A stretch of 64,000 nucleotides of DNA from Caldimonas tepidiphila. GTDB lineage: Bacteria; Pseudomonadota; Gammaproteobacteria; Burkholderiales; Burkholderiaceae_C. The stretch is from contig NZ_QXMG01000013.1 of the NCBI RefSeq assembly GCF_003569765.1, positions 48,237 to 112,236 on the forward strand, written 5' to 3'. The position numbers and the translations under genes were made by a program. A model generated the notes under the pieces. It made no database searches. It was not told the origin of the DNA and worked only from the letters and a program-made list of their open reading frames with translations. Of the stretch, positions 46,507 to 54,824 are shown in pieces (position 1 is the first letter of the stretch; every line of letters starts with the position of its first letter).

Positions 46507-46962
46507 ATGCTGAAACCCATCCTGCTCGTCGAGGACGATGCGCGCGACCTGGAGCTGACCCTGCACGCGCTCGAGAAGAGCCAGCTCGCGAACGACGTGG
46601 TTGTCACGCGCGACGGCGCCCAGGCGCTCGACTACCTGACGCGGCAGGGCGAATACGCCGGCCGCCCCGAGGGCAACCCGGCGGTGGTGCTGCTCGACCT
46701 GAAGCTGCCGAAGGTCAACGGGCTGGAGGTGCTCGAGGCGGTGCGCGGCACCGAGTCGATGCGCAGCCTGCCGGTGGTGATGCTGACGTCCTCGCACGAG
46801 GAGTCGGACCTGCTGCGCAGCTACCAGCTCGGCGTCAACGCCTACGTGGTCAAGCCGGTGGACTTCCGCCAGTTCGTCGGCGCCATCTCCGAGCTCGGCA
46901 TGTTCTGGGCCGTGCTCAACGAACCGCCACCCGGCTCGCTGCGGGTCCGTCGCCATGACTGA
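46507..46962 (+). CDS. Single-domain response regulator (Rcp1-like)
   Basis: The 151-residue CheY-like protein has phosphoacceptor Asp64 ('VLLDLKLP'), acidic residues in 'LLVEDDARD' and the lysine in 'VVKPVDF'. The extra loop 'LTRQGEYAGRPEGNP' and C-terminal helix are typical of the Rcp1 group that receives phosphate from phytochrome kinases. It has no output domain. It follows bphP after 7 bases and overlaps the hybrid kinase gene by 8 bases. Confidence 0.95.
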   Translation: MLKPILLVEDDARDLELTLHALEKSQLANDVVVTRDGAQALDYLTRQGEYAGRPEGNPAVVLLDLKLPKVNGLEVLEAVRGTESMRSLPVVMLTSSHEESDLLRSYQLGVNAYVVKPVDFRQFVGAISELGMFWAVLNEPPPGSLRVRRHD

Positions 46963-48913
46963 AACGATCACCCGCCTCCCCGCCGGCCCGCTCGCGGTGC
47001 TGCTGCTCGAGGACGACCCGCTCGACGCGGAGCTGCTCGTCGAGCGGCTGCGCGGCGCCCGCCTCGACTGCGATGTCCACTGGGTGAAGGACGGCGCGTC
47101 CTTCGAGGCGGCGCTGCGCGAGCGCGTCTTCGACATCGTGCTGTCCGACTTCTCGCTGCCCGACTTCTCGGGCACCGAGGCGCTCGCGTGCACGCAGCGC
47201 CTCGCGTCCGGCACGCCCTTCATCTTCGTCTCGGGCGTGATGGGCGAGGAGCACGCGGTGGACATGCTCAAGCTCGGCGCGACCGACTACGTGATGAAGA
47301 CGCGCATGGCGCGGCTGCCGCTCGCGATCGAGCGGGCGATGGGCGAGGTGCACGAGCGGCAGCAGCGGCTGCAGGTCGAGCGCGCGCTGCGCGAGGCCGA
47401 CCGCACCTACAGCCGCGTGGTGGAGTCGCTGCGCGACTACGTGGTGCTGCTGCTCGACGCCGACGGGCGGGTGCGCGACTGCAACAGCGCGGCGACGCAG
47501 ATCCTCGGCTACCAGCCCGGCGAGCTGCGCGGCCAGCCGGTGCAGCTGATCAACACGCTCGAGGACCGCGCCGCGGGCACGATGGAGGCCGAGCTGCGGG
47601 AGGCGGCCGAGACCGGCCGCGCCGGCGACGACCGCTGGCTGCAGCGCAAGGACGGCCGCCGCTTCTTCGGCACCGGCGTGACGACCGCGCTCTACGGCGA
47701 CGACGGGCGGCTCACCGGCTTCTCGAAGATCGTGCGCGACAACACCGAGGCGCGGCAGGCGGCGCTGGCGCTGAAGGCGGCGGTGCAGGAGGCCGAGCGC
47801 GCCAACGCGGCCAAGGACCGCTTCCTCGCGGTGCTGTCGCACGAGTTGCGCACGCCGCTGACGCCGATCAGCACCGCGGTGCAGATCCTCGAGCGCAGCG
47901 AGGGCCTGCCCGAGCGGCTGCGCCCGCTGCTGGCGATGATCCGGCGCAACGTGTCGCTGGAGGCGCGGCTGATCGACGACCTGCTCGACCTCAACAGCAT
48001 CGGCCACGGCAAGCTGCACCTGGAGCACCGCCCGGTGGACCTGCACGTCGTGGTCCGCTCGGTGGTCGAGATGTGCGCCGCCGACGTGCAGGACAAGGGC
48101 CTGAGGCTCTCTCTCGACCTCGCCGCGCGGCACAGCGGCGTGCTCGGCGACGAGGCGCGGCTGCAGCAGGTGGTCTGGAACCTGGTGCGCAACGCGGTCA
48201 AGTTCACACCCGCGGGCGGCGAGGTGCGCCTGGCGAGCCGCAATCCCGACGGGGGCGGCATCGTGCTGAGCTGCAGCGACACCGGCATCGGCATCCACGC
48301 CGACGCGCTGCCGCGCATCTTCACGCCCTTCGAGCAGGCCGACCCGCGGGTGTCCAAGCGCTTCGGCGGCCTGGGGCTCGGGCTGTCGATCGCCCAGGGC
48401 CTGGCGCACAGCCACGGCGGGCAGCTGCAGGTGCGCAGCGACGGCGAGGGGCTCGGCGCCTGCTTCGAGCTGCGCCTGCCGGTGCGCGAGGCCGCCGAGC
48501 GTGCCGCCTCGGACGAGCGCGGGCCCGAGCCGGCCTCCACCACGCAGCCGATCGAGCTGCTGATCGTCGAGGACAACCCCGACTCGGCCGAGGCGCTGGC
48601 GCTGCTGCTCGAGACGCTCGGCCACCGGGTCGAGACCGCCGCCACCGTCGCCGCGGCGCGCCTGCGGCTGTCGCAGCGCGGCTTCGACGCGGTGGTCAGC
48701 GACATCGGCCTGCCCGACGGCAGCGGGCTCGACGTCGTGCGGCTGCTGCAGGGCCGCTGCCCGGCGATCGCGCTGACCGGCTACGGCAGCCCCGAGGACC
48801 TGCGCCGCAGCCGCGAGGCGGGCTTCGCCGCGCACCTGACCAAGCCGATCGACCCGATGACGCTGCACCACGCGCTGCTCGAGCTCACCGGCCGCGTGTC
48901 GCGCGCCGCCTGA
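46955..48913 (+). CDS. Double-receiver hybrid histidine kinase
   Basis: The 652-residue cytoplasmic protein reads receiver (about 12-125, Asp65 in 'LSDFSLPDFSG'), PAS (about 150-265), dimerisation domain with His296 ('LSHELRTPLTPI'), ATPase (about 400-510, 'GGLGLGLSIAQGLAHSHGG') and a second receiver (about 528-645, 'VVSDIGLPDGSG'). It has no membrane segment. It is co-transcribed with the phytochrome and Rcp1-like regulator, so the N-terminal receiver may be an input phosphorylated by the phytochrome. The final target is not encoded nearby. Confidence 0.93.
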   Translation: MTETITRLPAGPLAVLLLEDDPLDAELLVERLRGARLDCDVHWVKDGASFEAALRERVFDIVLSDFSLPDFSGTEALACTQRLASGTPFIFVSGVMGEEHAVDMLKLGATDYVMKTRMARLPLAIERAMGEVHERQQRLQVERALREADRTYSRVVESLRDYVVLLLDADGRVRDCNSAATQILGYQPGELRGQPVQLINTLEDRAAGTMEAELREAAETGRAGDDRWLQRKDGRRFFGTGVTTALYGDDGRLTGFSKIVRDNTEARQAALALKAAVQEAERANAAKDRFLAVLSHELRTPLTPISTAVQILERSEGLPERLRPLLAMIRRNVSLEARLIDDLLDLNSIGHGKLHLEHRPVDLHVVVRSVVEMCAADVQDKGLRLSLDLAARHSGVLGDEARLQQVVWNLVRNAVKFTPAGGEVRLASRNPDGGGIVLSCSDTGIGIHADALPRIFTPFEQADPRVSKRFGGLGLGLSIAQGLAHSHGGQLQVRSDGEGLGACFELRLPVREAAERAASDERGPEPASTTQPIELLIVEDNPDSAEALALLLETLGHRVETAATVAAARLRLSQRGFDAVVSDIGLPDGSGLDVVRLLQGRCPAIALTGYGSPEDLRRSREAGFAAHLTKPIDPMTLHHALLELTGRVSRAA

Positions 48914-48941
48914 GCCTCGTCGCGCGGGTCCTGCGCCCGCT

Positions 48942-51257
48942 TCAATGCAGGAAGCCGACCGCGCGCGCCGTGCGCGCCTCGGGCTTGACCGCGTGCTCGG
49001 CGGCGAGCTGCGACAGGAACTCGTCGGGCTCGAACTCCACCGCGAGGATCTCGACCTGGCGGCGCACCGCTGCGAAGTCGCCCGGCGTGAGCGCGTCGAG
49101 CTGGCGCAGCCGGCTGCGCTGCTCGTCGCTCAGGCGCGCCGCGTCGCCGCTGAGCGCCTCGGCGACGAACATGCGCTCGCGCTGCTCGGGCGTGAGCGCC
49201 CGGAAGCGGATCTTGAAGGTGAAGCGACGCAGCGCCGCCTCGTCGAGCTCGTCGAACAGGTTCGTCGTGCAGATGAAGACGCCGCGGTGGCGCTCCATGC
49301 CCTGCAGCATCTCGTTGACCTCGCTGACCTCGTAGCTGCGCTCGGCGCGGCGGCGGCTGCGCAGGAAGCTGTCGGCCTCGTCGAGCAGCAGCACCGCCTG
49401 CTCGGCCTCGGCCTCGGCGAACATGCGCGCCATGTTCTGCTCGGTCTCGCCGACGAACTTGCTCATCACGTCGCTCGCCTGGCGCACCAGCAGCGGCTGG
49501 CCGAGCGCGTGCGCGATGTGCTCCGCGAGCGCCGTCTTGCCGGTGCCCGGCGGCCCGTAGAAGCACAGGCAGCCGTGGCCGCGCAGGCGCAGCGCCTCGA
49601 CGATGCGCGGCACCTCGAAGCGCGACTCGGTGTTCAGCAGGCCCAGGTCGTAGCGCGTGACCACCGGCCGCGCGCCGCGCTCGCGGCTCGCGCCGCCGAG
49701 CGCGCGGTCGGCGTTGCCGAGCTGGCGCTCGATCAGCGCCTCGGCGCTCGCAGTGCCCTCGCCGCCCGCGAGCTGCGCGAAGCGCACCGCGGTGCGGATC
49801 TGCGCGGGCGTCAGGCCGCGGCGCGCCGCGAGCCTGGCCGCGAACTCGGGGCCGACCTCCACGCCGGCGAGCGCGCGCGCCACCAGCGCCTCGCGCGCGC
49901 CCGGCGGCGGCGATTTCAGCTCCAGGTGGTACTGGAAGCGGCGACGGAAGGCCGGGTCGATCTGCTCGATGCGGTTGGTCACCCAGATCACCGGCACCGG
50001 GTTGCTCTCGAGGATCTGGTTGACCCAGGCCTTGCCGCTGACCGAGCCGCTCGGCGGCCCGTCGCTGCTGTCGAGCCGGGCGATCAGCTGCGCGGTGTCG
50101 GTCGACAGCGGCGGGAACACGTCCTCGACCTCGTCGAACAGCAGCGCGACCCTGGGGCTGCCCTTGAGGAACACGTGGCTGATCTGCAGCGAGCGGTAGC
50201 GGTCGCGGCCGGACAGCGAGTTGCCGTCGCGGTCGGCGTACTCGACCTCGTAGAGCTCCAGCCCCGCGGCCTGCGCGATCACGCGCGCGAGCTCGGTCTT
50301 GCCGGTGCCGGGCGGCCCGTAGAGCAGCACGTTGACGCCGGCCTCCTTCCTCGCCACCGCATTCCTCAGCAGCGCCACCAGCATGCCAGCGTCCTCGGCG
50401 ACGTAGGCGAAGTCGGCCAGCGTCAGCTCGGTGTGCGCGGCCGGGCGCGTGAACACCGCCATCAGGTCGGCCGGGTCGCGGTACTCGCGCATCAGCACCG
50501 GCGGCAGCTGGTCGGAGACCTTCATCAGGTCGGCGAGGTCGGTGATGTTGTGCTCGGAGATCAGGTTCTCGATCATGCCGATGCGCTCCAGGCGCGAGCC
50601 GGCGCGCAGCGCCTCGCCGAGCTCGCGGGCATCGACCCCCGCCACCTCGGCCAGCACCGCGTAGGCCTCCTGCGCGTTGGCGACCTTGAACTCGACCAGC
50701 AGCCCGCGCAGCTCGCGCTGGTAGCGCGCAAGCGTGCCGTACAGCAGCAGCGCGCGCTCGGCCGGATTGAGCTGCAGCAGGCCGCCGAGCGCGTCGATGT
50801 TCTTCTGCACCAGCGTGGACTGCTGGCGCAGGCTGCGGCCGAGCCAGTCGCAGCTCGCGCCGAGCACCGCGAGCAGGTCCTTGGGCGCGTCCTTCACGTA
50901 CTCGTCGAGGAAGAAGAACAGCGTGCTCTCCTCGTAGGGCCCGCGCCAGACGCCGTGCTGCTCGAGGAAGTCCGCGTCGTCGAGCCGCTCGTGGCCCTTC
51001 CAGTGCTCGTTGCCGGCGCAGCGGCGCACGAGGAAGGCGCGCAGCCGCGACAGCACCGGCCGCGGCCAGACGAGGTGGCGGCCGACGAAGGACAGCAGCG
51101 CATTGCAGTCGCGCCGCGGGTTGAAGCGTCCGGCCTGCCGCAGCGTGAGCGTCAGCACGAAGTGCGAGCACATGCGGTCGAGCACCGGCGCATGGGCCAG
51201 GCCGGGAGACAGCCGACCCTGCGGGTCGGCGCGGTGGTCAGCGGCGAGTCCTGACAT
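48942..51257 (-). CDS. Tandem AAA+ ATPase of unknown function
   Basis: The 771-residue protein has a helical N-terminal region (about residues 1-280) and two AAA+ modules. The first has Walker A 'GPPGTGKT' (314-321) and Walker B 'ALLFDEVED' (about 371); the second has 'GPPGTGKT' (about 565) and 'VLLLDEADSFLRSRRR' (about 622). Arginine-finger-like motifs are visible in 'PAFRRRFQYHLEL' and 'AALRRFTFKIRF'. The second module resembles Cdc48/proteasome-type unfoldases. It is convergent with the light-signalling operon and follows bioA. The ATG has a strong GGAGG site. Confidence 0.88.
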   Translation of the reverse strand: MSGLAADHRADPQGRLSPGLAHAPVLDRMCSHFVLTLTLRQAGRFNPRRDCNALLSFVGRHLVWPRPVLSRLRAFLVRRCAGNEHWKGHERLDDADFLEQHGVWRGPYEESTLFFFLDEYVKDAPKDLLAVLGASCDWLGRSLRQQSTLVQKNIDALGGLLQLNPAERALLLYGTLARYQRELRGLLVEFKVANAQEAYAVLAEVAGVDARELGEALRAGSRLERIGMIENLISEHNITDLADLMKVSDQLPPVLMREYRDPADLMAVFTRPAAHTELTLADFAYVAEDAGMLVALLRNAVARKEAGVNVLLYGPPGTGKTELARVIAQAAGLELYEVEYADRDGNSLSGRDRYRSLQISHVFLKGSPRVALLFDEVEDVFPPLSTDTAQLIARLDSSDGPPSGSVSGKAWVNQILESNPVPVIWVTNRIEQIDPAFRRRFQYHLELKSPPPGAREALVARALAGVEVGPEFAARLAARRGLTPAQIRTAVRFAQLAGGEGTASAEALIERQLGNADRALGGASRERGARPVVTRYDLGLLNTESRFEVPRIVEALRLRGHGCLCFYGPPGTGKTALAEHIAHALGQPLLVRQASDVMSKFVGETEQNMARMFAEAEAEQAVLLLDEADSFLRSRRRAERSYEVSEVNEMLQGMERHRGVFICTTNLFDELDEAALRRFTFKIRFRALTPEQRERMFVAEALSGDAARLSDEQRSRLRQLDALTPGDFAAVRRQVEILAVEFEPDEFLSQLAAEHAVKPEARTARAVGFLH

Positions 51258-51377
51258 CGAACACCTCCGATCCGGGCCCCGGGGCGGGGCGAGTCGGGGC
51301 GATCTTGGACCAGCAGCGAGTGCCTTCGCAAGATGGGGGCTTCCGCGGGGGCCTGCCCGCCCCGCGAACGCAGGCTA

Positions 51378-51397
51378 CGGCGGGCCGGAGCCCGCCG
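51378..51397 (-). terminator. Hairpin after the bio operon
   Basis: An 8-bp stem (51378-51385 with 51390-51397, CGGCGGGC/GCCCGCCG) with a 4-base loop lies just beyond the bioA stop. No T-run follows, so termination would be partial or Rho-assisted. Confidence 0.35.
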
Positions 51398-51402
51398 AGC
51401 CC

Positions 51403-52752
51403 TCAGAAATGCTCGCTGGCGCCGGCCGGCGCGCCGCGCGGCCAGGCGTCGAGCACCTCGCGCAGCGCGGCATAGGCGGCGCGGAAGTCGTCCTCGCTGC
51501 TGCAGTAGGGCGCGATGAAGTAGACGCTGGTGCCGAGCGGGCGCAGCAGCACGCCGCGCTCGCGCATGCGCTCGCGCAGCCACTGCCCGGCCGAGGAGCC
51601 GTAGCCGGCGTCGCTCAGGCGCAGGTCGAAGGCCGCGATGCTGCCGCAGCGCCGCGGCGCGCGCACGAGCGGGTGGGCGGCCAGCTCGCGCAGCAGCTCC
51701 TCGTGCAGCGCGCCCTGCGCGGCGATGCGCGCGAGCGTCGCCTCCTCGTCGAAGACGCGCAGCGACGCGAGTGCTGCTGCGCAGCCGAGCGGGTTGGCGG
51801 TGTAGGAGTGGCCGTGCAGCAGCGCGCGCTCGACCGACTCGCCGAGGAAGGCCTCGTAGAGATGCGGCTGCGCCACCGTCGCGCCCATCGGCAGGAAGCC
51901 GCCGGTCAGGCCCTTCGAGAGGCAGATGATGTCGGGCGCAACGCCGACCTGCTCGCACGCGAAGAGCGTGCCGGTGCGCCCGAACCCGGTCATCACCTCG
52001 TCGAAGATCACCGGCACGCCCGCGGCCTGCACGCGCCGCACGAGTGCCGCGACGTGCGCGGCGCGCTGCATGCGCATGCCGGAAGCCCCCTGCACCAGCG
52101 GCTCCAGCACGAAGGCGACGAGCTCGTCGCCGTGGGCGCTCAGGTAGGCGTCGAGCGCGGCCAGCGCCGCACGCTCGGCGGCCTCGAGATCCGCGTCCGG
52201 CGTGTCCCAGGCGCCGTGCGCGCAGGGCAGCACGTCGACCTCGAACAGCCAGTCGGCGAAGGGCCCGTAGAAGCCCGAGGAGCGACCGGCGGCCATCGCG
52301 CCGAAGGTGTCGCCGTGGTAGCCGCCCTCGAGCGAGAGAAAACGGCGGCGCGGCCGGCCGCGGTTGGCCCAGTACTGCACGCACATCTTCAGCGCCACCT
52401 CGATCGCGGTGGAGCCGTTGTCGCTGAAGAAGACATGCTGCAGTGGCGGCGGCAGCCGCGCGGCGAGCGCGGCGGCCAGCTCGATCGCCGGCGCGTGCGT
52501 CAGGCCCGCGAACATCACCTGCTCCATCTGCCGCGCCTGCTGCGCGATCGCCTCGGCGATCCTCGTGTGCGCGTGGCCGTGCAGGTTGACCCACCAGCTC
52601 GACACCGCGTCGAAGTAGCGCCGGCCGTCGGCGGCGAAGAGGTGCGCCCCCGCGGCGCGCTCGATCAGCAGCGGGGGGGCCGCGGTCTGCGCCTGCGTGA
52701 ACGGGTGCCAGCAGTGGGCGCGGTCGAGCGCGAGCAGCTCCTGCGAGTCCAT
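51403..52752 (-). CDS. bioA: 7,8-diaminopelargonate synthase
   Basis: The 449-residue class III aminotransferase uses S-adenosylmethionine as amino donor to convert 7-keto-8-aminopelargonate to 7,8-diaminopelargonate. Marks are 'HCWHPFTQ' at the N-terminus, 'GYHGDTFGAM', 'VIFDEVMTGFGRTGTLFACE' and the PLP lysine in 'CLSKGLTGGFLPMG'. It is the last gene of bioFHCDA, four bases after bioD. Confidence 0.96.
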   Translation of the reverse strand: MDSQELLALDRAHCWHPFTQAQTAAPPLLIERAAGAHLFAADGRRYFDAVSSWWVNLHGHAHTRIAEAIAQQARQMEQVMFAGLTHAPAIELAAALAARLPPPLQHVFFSDNGSTAIEVALKMCVQYWANRGRPRRRFLSLEGGYHGDTFGAMAAGRSSGFYGPFADWLFEVDVLPCAHGAWDTPDADLEAAERAALAALDAYLSAHGDELVAFVLEPLVQGASGMRMQRAAHVAALVRRVQAAGVPVIFDEVMTGFGRTGTLFACEQVGVAPDIICLSKGLTGGFLPMGATVAQPHLYEAFLGESVERALLHGHSYTANPLGCAAALASLRVFDEEATLARIAAQGALHEELLRELAAHPLVRAPRRCGSIAAFDLRLSDAGYGSSAGQWLRERMRERGVLLRPLGTSVYFIAPYCSSEDDFRAAYAALREVLDAWPRGAPAGASEHF

Positions 52753-52756
52753 CGCG

Positions 52757-53395
52757 TCAGGCCTCCACGACGCCCGGCAGCGCGTCGAGCGCCTCGCGCA
52801 GCGCCGCCGGCAGCGGCTCGGCGCGCAGCCGCGCGGCCGTCAGCGGCTCGAGTCGCGGCAGCTCGGCGAGCACGCGCACGCGGCCGTGGTGCTCGATCGC
52901 GGCGCGGTTGGCCGCGTCCGGCGCGCCGAGCATTACGACGCCGAGCACCGGCAGCCGGCGCGCGCGCAGGGCCTCGAGCGACAGCAGCGTGTGGTTGATG
53001 GTGCCCAGGCCGCTGCGCGCGGCGAGCAGCACCGGCGCCCCCAGCCTCGCGACCAGGTCGATCATCAGCTCGCGCCCGTTGAGCGGCACGAGCAGCCCGC
53101 CCGCGCCCTCGATCACGAGGCGCTCGGCCGCGGGCGGCGGCGGCACGTCGGCGAGCGAGAGCTCGCGGCCCTCGAGCTCGGCGGCGCGGTGCGGCGACAG
53201 CGGCGCCGCGAGCCGCCAGACCTCGGGATGGCAGCGCGCGCCGGCGAGCTGCGCGACGCGCTCGCTGTCGCTGCCGTCGACGGTGCCGCTCTGCGCCGGC
53301 TTCCAGTAGTCGGCCGGCCACTGCGCGGCGAGCCACGCCGACAGCACCGTCTTGCCGACGTCGGTGTCGGTGCCGCTGACAAATACATGTTTCAT
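52757..53395 (-). CDS. bioD: Dethiobiotin synthetase
   Basis: The 212-residue P-loop enzyme has the modified Walker A 'GTDTDVGKT' (residues 8-16) and 'VIEGAGGLLVPLN', which bind ATP and the substrate carbamate. It closes the ureido ring of dethiobiotin from diaminopelargonate and CO2. The open frame extends upstream through bioC, but the ATG at 53395 overlaps the bioC stop by four bases (ATGA). Confidence 0.95.
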   Translation of the reverse strand: MKHVFVSGTDTDVGKTVLSAWLAAQWPADYWKPAQSGTVDGSDSERVAQLAGARCHPEVWRLAAPLSPHRAAELEGRELSLADVPPPPAAERLVIEGAGGLLVPLNGRELMIDLVARLGAPVLLAARSGLGTINHTLLSLEALRARRLPVLGVVMLGAPDAANRAAIEHHGRVRVLAELPRLEPLTAARLRAEPLPAALREALDALPGVVEA

Positions 53396-54132
53396 CGCTC
53401 GATCCAGAAGAAGCCGACCTCGTAGTTGGCGGTGTAGCCGCCCTCCTCCATCGCGCGCAGCACCGCGCGCAGCGGCACCGGGCGGTGGTCCGGGCGCGGC
53501 GTGTCGGCGCCGATCGCGCGCAGCGCGCGGGCGAAGGACAGGCCGTCGGCATGCGGCTCGTCTATCGTGATGCGCTCCGCGACGACGCGGCGCGCGCCGA
53601 GCGCGTCGCAGGCCGCGCGCAAATCGTCCCAGCGCGGCAGCTGCCGCAGCCCGCACTCCAGCCCGGCGGCGTGGTGCGCGTCGCGCCAGCCGGCGAAGGA
53701 GCCGTCCATCGGCACGCTGAAGGCGAGCACGCGTGCCTGCGGCAGCAGCTGCGCGAGCACCTGCGGCAGGTCGTCGAACCACTGGAAGCAGAAGGACGAC
53801 ACGAGCCAGTCGGCTTGCTCGAAGGCCGCGCGGCGCGCGTCGCAGACCGCGAATTCCAGGCCCTCGCCGCCCCCGAGCCGCGCGCGGCACTGCGCCACCA
53901 TGCCGGGCGCGATGTCGGTGGCGAGCAGCCGCGCGCCGGGATGGCGCCGCCGCAGCCGCTCGGTCAGGAAGCCGGTGCCGCAGCCGAGCTCGACGATGCG
54001 GCGCGGCGCGGCCGCGCCGGCCTGCAAGGCGAGCCAGGCGTCGAAGGCCTGCGCGGCCTCGGCCTGCGCGCGGGCATGCTCGGAATAGCGGCCCGCGGCG
54101 GCGGCGAAGCGCTGGCCGACGCGGTCCGTCAT
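53392..54132 (-). CDS. bioC: Malonyl-ACP O-methyltransferase
   Basis: The 246-residue SAM-dependent methyltransferase has motif I 'IVELGCGTGFLTERL' and motif II-like 'LLATDIAPGMVAQCRARL', with 'DWLVSSFCFQWFDDLPQVL' characteristic of BioC. It methylates malonyl-ACP so that fatty-acid synthesis can build the pimeloyl chain. It overlaps bioH and bioD by four bases each. Confidence 0.92.
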   Translation of the reverse strand: MTDRVGQRFAAAAGRYSEHARAQAEAAQAFDAWLALQAGAAAPRRIVELGCGTGFLTERLRRRHPGARLLATDIAPGMVAQCRARLGGGEGLEFAVCDARRAAFEQADWLVSSFCFQWFDDLPQVLAQLLPQARVLAFSVPMDGSFAGWRDAHHAAGLECGLRQLPRWDDLRAACDALGARRVVAERITIDEPHADGLSFARALRAIGADTPRPDHRPVPLRAVLRAMEEGGYTANYEVGFFWIER

Positions 54133-54824
54133 CGCGGCGCCCCGCAGGCCGAGTCCCGGGACGGCAGCCCGGCGAGCCAGTCCGCCAGCTGCGCGACGCC
54201 CTCGTCGGCCGCACGCAGCCAGGCGCAGTGGTCGCCGTCGCGCCAGCGCAGCTCGGCGCGGCCCGCGAAGCAGGCCTCGCTCAGGGCGGCCGGCACCACC
54301 GCGTCGTCGCGGCTCGCCAGCGCGAGCAGCGGCACGGTCGCCGGCGCCAGGTCCAGCTCGCGCAGCGCGAGCAGGTCCTCGTCGAGCGCCGCGACGTCCG
54401 GGAGGCCGGGCGGCTGGCGCTCGCTGCCGCAGAGGCGATGGAAGTCGGCCAGCACGCCCTGCGGCTCGGCCTGCAGCCGCGCGCGCATCGCGTCGAGCAG
54501 CCGCGGCGGCGTGCCCTGCGGCTGCTGCGGGCGGCGGCAGAAGCGGCTGAAGCCGTGCAGCGCGACGAGGCCCTGCCAGGGCAGCTCCGCCTGCCGCAGC
54601 AGCGCGTGGCCGAAGGAGTGGCCGATGCCGATCCAGCGGACCTCGTCCGCGGGCCGGGGCCGCGCCGCCGCGCCGAAATAAGGCCGCTCCCAGGCGAGCA
54701 CCGGCGCCTCCGGCCAGCGCCGCGCCAGCGCCCCGGCCCAGGGCGCGAGCGCGTCGGCCGCGAAGCCCCAGCCCGGGTGCAGCACGAAGCCCAGGGGCGC
54801 ATCGGCGCGCAGCGCGGCGCTCAT
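54129..54824 (-). CDS. bioH: Alpha/beta hydrolase, probable pimeloyl-ACP methyl esterase
   Basis: The 231-residue alpha/beta hydrolase has the nucleophile elbow 'GHSFG', an oxyanion-loop region 'HPGWGFAADALAPW' and a late 'DGDHCAWLRA' with the catalytic histidine. Its sequence is distant from E. coli BioH, and it may be one of the non-orthologous replacements. Position between bioF and bioC, with ATGA overlaps on both sides, argues strongly that it cleaves the pimeloyl methyl ester. An in-frame ATG at 54836 is less likely because 54824 fits the operon's overlap pattern. Confidence 0.75.
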   Translation of the reverse strand: MSAALRADAPLGFVLHPGWGFAADALAPWAGALARRWPEAPVLAWERPYFGAAARPRPADEVRWIGIGHSFGHALLRQAELPWQGLVALHGFSRFCRRPQQPQGTPPRLLDAMRARLQAEPQGVLADFHRLCGSERQPPGLPDVAALDEDLLALRELDLAPATVPLLALASRDDAVVPAALSEACFAGRAELRWRDGDHCAWLRAADEGVAQLADWLAGLPSRDSACGAPR

